A stretch of DNA of 15,812 bases. Origin: Candidatus Sulfopaludibacter sp. SbA3 (GTDB taxonomy: Bacteria; Acidobacteriota; Terriglobia; 20CM-2-55-15). Numbering within the stretch: the first letter of the stretch is position 1; every line of letters starts with the position of its first letter. Under the pieces are notes generated by a model that did no database searches, was not told the DNA's origin, and saw only the letters and a list, made by a program, of their open reading frames with translations. Shown piece after piece: positions 14,729 through 15,812 of this stretch. The stretch covers positions 1 to 15,812 of the forward strand of contig CAMAWS010000014.1 of assembly GCA_945861845.1 (NCBI GenBank). The letters are read 5' to 3'. The position numbers and the translations under genes were made by a program.

Positions 14729-15016
14729 TTAAACTCCTGTAACAGAGGCCGAACGAATGACTTCTTTCAGGCTCCAGCGCTTGCTCTTACTGAGCGGACG
14801 GCTCTCCACGATGCGAACCATGTCGCCTTCGTGCGCCTTGCCGTGTTCGTCATGAGCCATGAATTTTGAACGCTTGGTCATGATTCTTTTGTAGACGGGA
14901 TGCGGAACCCGCCGATGCACTTCGACAACGATCGTCTTCTGCATCTTGGCGCTGGTCACGATTCCGACTTTTTCCTGATGGTGACGCCTTGCAGGTTTAG
15001 TAACTTCGTCTGCCAT
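14729..15016 (-). CDS. rpsQ: 30S ribosomal protein S17
   Basis: Primary 16S rRNA-binding protein with an OB fold. The 95-residue product has a short N-terminal extension ([14 protein letters not shown]) relative to E. coli (84). The core [37 protein letters not shown] and [20 protein letters not shown] is typical of uS17. The ATG lies 5 nt after rpmC. Confidence 0.99.
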   Translation of the reverse strand: MADEVTKPARRHHQEKVGIVTSAKMQKTIVVEVHRRVPHPVYKRIMTKRSKFMAHDEHGKAHEGDMVRIVESRPLSKSKRWSLKEVIRSASVTGV

Positions 15017-15021
15017 TATTT

Positions 15022-15222
15022 TTAGCTTTCCTTCTCTTGAATGACCGTGAGCACTCGAGCGCGTTGCTTGCGAAGTTCCCGCATTTTGTTCAGAGTTTCA
15101 GTCTGGCCCATTGCCCACTGGAACCTCATGCGGAACATCTGCTCAACCATTTCCTTTTCCTGGCGCTGGAGTTCATCAACGGACATGTCCCGGATCTTCT
15201 TCACGTGATCTTTAGCTTTCAT
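15022..15222 (-). CDS. rpmC: 50S ribosomal protein L29
   Basis: Large-subunit protein at the tunnel exit, part of the docking site for SRP and trigger factor. From the ATG at 15222 the product has 66 residues: [20 protein letters not shown], then [20 protein letters not shown] and the end [17 protein letters not shown] six codons upstream (15240) is in frame, but AAGGGA lies between it and this ATG at good spacing, so the ATG is preferred. The start overlaps the rplP stop by 11 nt. Confidence 0.96.
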   Translation of the reverse strand: MKAKDHVKKIRDMSVDELQRQEKEMVEQMFRMRFQWAMGQTETLNKMRELRKQRARVLTVIQEKES

Positions 15223-15643
15223 GACTCGGTCCCTTTTCAAGCCGCTGGACGAATTTTGTCCTCACCGGCAGTTTCTGTGCGGCCAGACGCATAGCCTGGC
15301 GAGCCACCTCTTCGGGCACGCCTTCCATTTCATACATGATCCTGCCGGGCTTGACGACGGCGACCCAATACTCGGGAGCGCCCTTTCCCTTTCCCATTCG
15401 GGTTTCTGCCGGTTTCTTGGTTACCGGTTTGTCCGGAAAGATCCGGATCCACACCTTGCCGCCGCGCTTCAGCGAGCCGGTGATGGCGCGACGCGCGGAC
15501 TCGATCTGGCGCGAATCGATCCACGCGGTGGTCTGAGCCGCGAGGCCCCATTCGCCGAAGGCCACGGAATTCCCACTGTTCGACATCCCGCGGCGCTTGC
15601 CGCGGAATTGACGACGGTACTTGGTCCGCCGGGGCAACAACAT
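15212..15643 (-). CDS. rplP: 50S ribosomal protein L16
   Basis: Large-subunit protein at the A-site tRNA and factor-binding region. The 143-residue product begins [19 protein letters not shown]. It continues with [60 protein letters not shown] and ends with the usual basic helix region ([20 protein letters not shown]). The ATG at 15643 is 27 nt after the rpsC stop. The 3' end overlaps rpmC. Confidence 0.99.
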   Translation of the reverse strand: MLLPRRTKYRRQFRGKRRGMSNSGNSVAFGEWGLAAQTTAWIDSRQIESARRAITGSLKRGGKVWIRIFPDKPVTKKPAETRMGKGKGAPEYWVAVVKPGRIMYEMEGVPEEVARQAMRLAAQKLPVRTKFVQRLEKGPSHES

Positions 15644-15670
15644 AGTGGCGCTCCGTCCCCGTTCGCGTCT

Positions 15671-15812
15671 TTATTCGGCGGTCGTCATGACGGTCGCCAG
15701 CTCAAGGGGTGTCTGACCAGGCAGGTAGTCACCCTTGTAGAGCCAGCACTTCACGCCGATGACCCCGAAGGTCGTGTGCGCCTTCGCGAAGCCGTAGTCG
15801 ATGTCCGCGCGG
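15671..15812 (-). CDS. rpsC: 30S ribosomal protein S3, C-terminal fragment (cut by the window edge)
   Basis: The last 46 codons and TAA of uS3, which lines the mRNA entry channel with S4 and S5. The fragment begins [20 protein letters not shown], matching the conserved KH-distal C-terminal domain of S3. It then reads [12 protein letters not shown] and ends [11 protein letters not shown]. The N-terminal part lies outside the window. The position before rplP is the standard S10-operon order. Confidence 0.96.
   Translation of the reverse strand, partial: RADIDYGFAKAHTTFGVIGVKCWLYKGDYLPGQTPLELATVMTTAE

Noticed and set aside
15223..15240. TTG start for rpmC six codons upstream
   Set aside because: The ribosome binding site lies between the TTG and the ATG, and the ATG gives the normal L29 N-terminus.
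1..15812. Search for CRISPR repeats, insertion sequences, tRNA or rRNA genes, toxin-antitoxin or defence genes
   Set aside because: No regularly spaced direct repeats, no transposase or flanking inverted repeats, no cloverleaf or rRNA-like sequence, and no defence-like protein seen by eye.

Overview
This window is almost entirely core bacterial housekeeping DNA. On the minus strand (15812 down to 5054) lies one unbroken ribosomal-protein cluster joining the end of the S10 operon to the spc and alpha operons. The order is rpsC(3' part)-rplP-rpmC-rpsQ-rplN-rplX-rplE-rpsN-rpsH-rplF-rplR-rpsE-rpmD-rplO-secY-adk-infA-rpmJ-rpsM-rpsK-rpsD-rpoA-rplQ. Most genes overlap or sit within about 30 nt of each other. 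The exceptions are rplX-rplE (109 nt), rpsK-rpsD (61 nt), rpmJ-rpsM (58 nt) and infA-rpmJ (44 nt). The usual map gene between adk and infA is missing, and adk and infA overlap instead. A long nested hairpin followed by a T-tract closes the cluster at about 4875-4963.

Downstream on the same strand (4855 to 1587) is an accessory unit of four genes. They encode a single-pass membrane protein with an extracytoplasmic domain, a signal-peptide-bearing M24B (aminopeptidase P-like) peptidase, a CASTOR/ACT-type small protein and a SAM-dependent methyltransferase. The genes pair by overlap: the first two by 4 nt and the last two by 17 nt. A 160-nt spacer between the pairs holds a possible 51-residue secreted peptide ORF. 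A terminator-like hairpin with a U-tract follows the methyltransferase and lies inside the 3' end of the convergent glnS. The plus strand carries glnS, lacking its first ~35 codons at the window edge.

The organism is a bacterium of moderately high G+C. It has zinc-ligand (C+) forms of S4, S14, L24 and L36 and a four-cysteine LID in adenylate kinase. It encodes glutaminyl-tRNA synthetase, so tRNA-Gln can be charged directly, and it uses TTG and GTG starts freely (TTG for infA, rpsD, adk and rpsE). Acidobacteriota would fit this mix, but that is an inference from general impression, not a demonstrated placement.

The cluster supplies both ribosomal subunits, the SecY channel, the RNA polymerase alpha subunit, initiation factor 1 and adenylate kinase. 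I see no CRISPR array, mobile element, tRNA, rRNA or defence system, and nothing I would call a new biological system. The second-look items are small: missing map, non-AUG starts, spacer hairpins, possible leaderless promoters, two candidate small ORFs, and low-complexity tails on L5 and L17.
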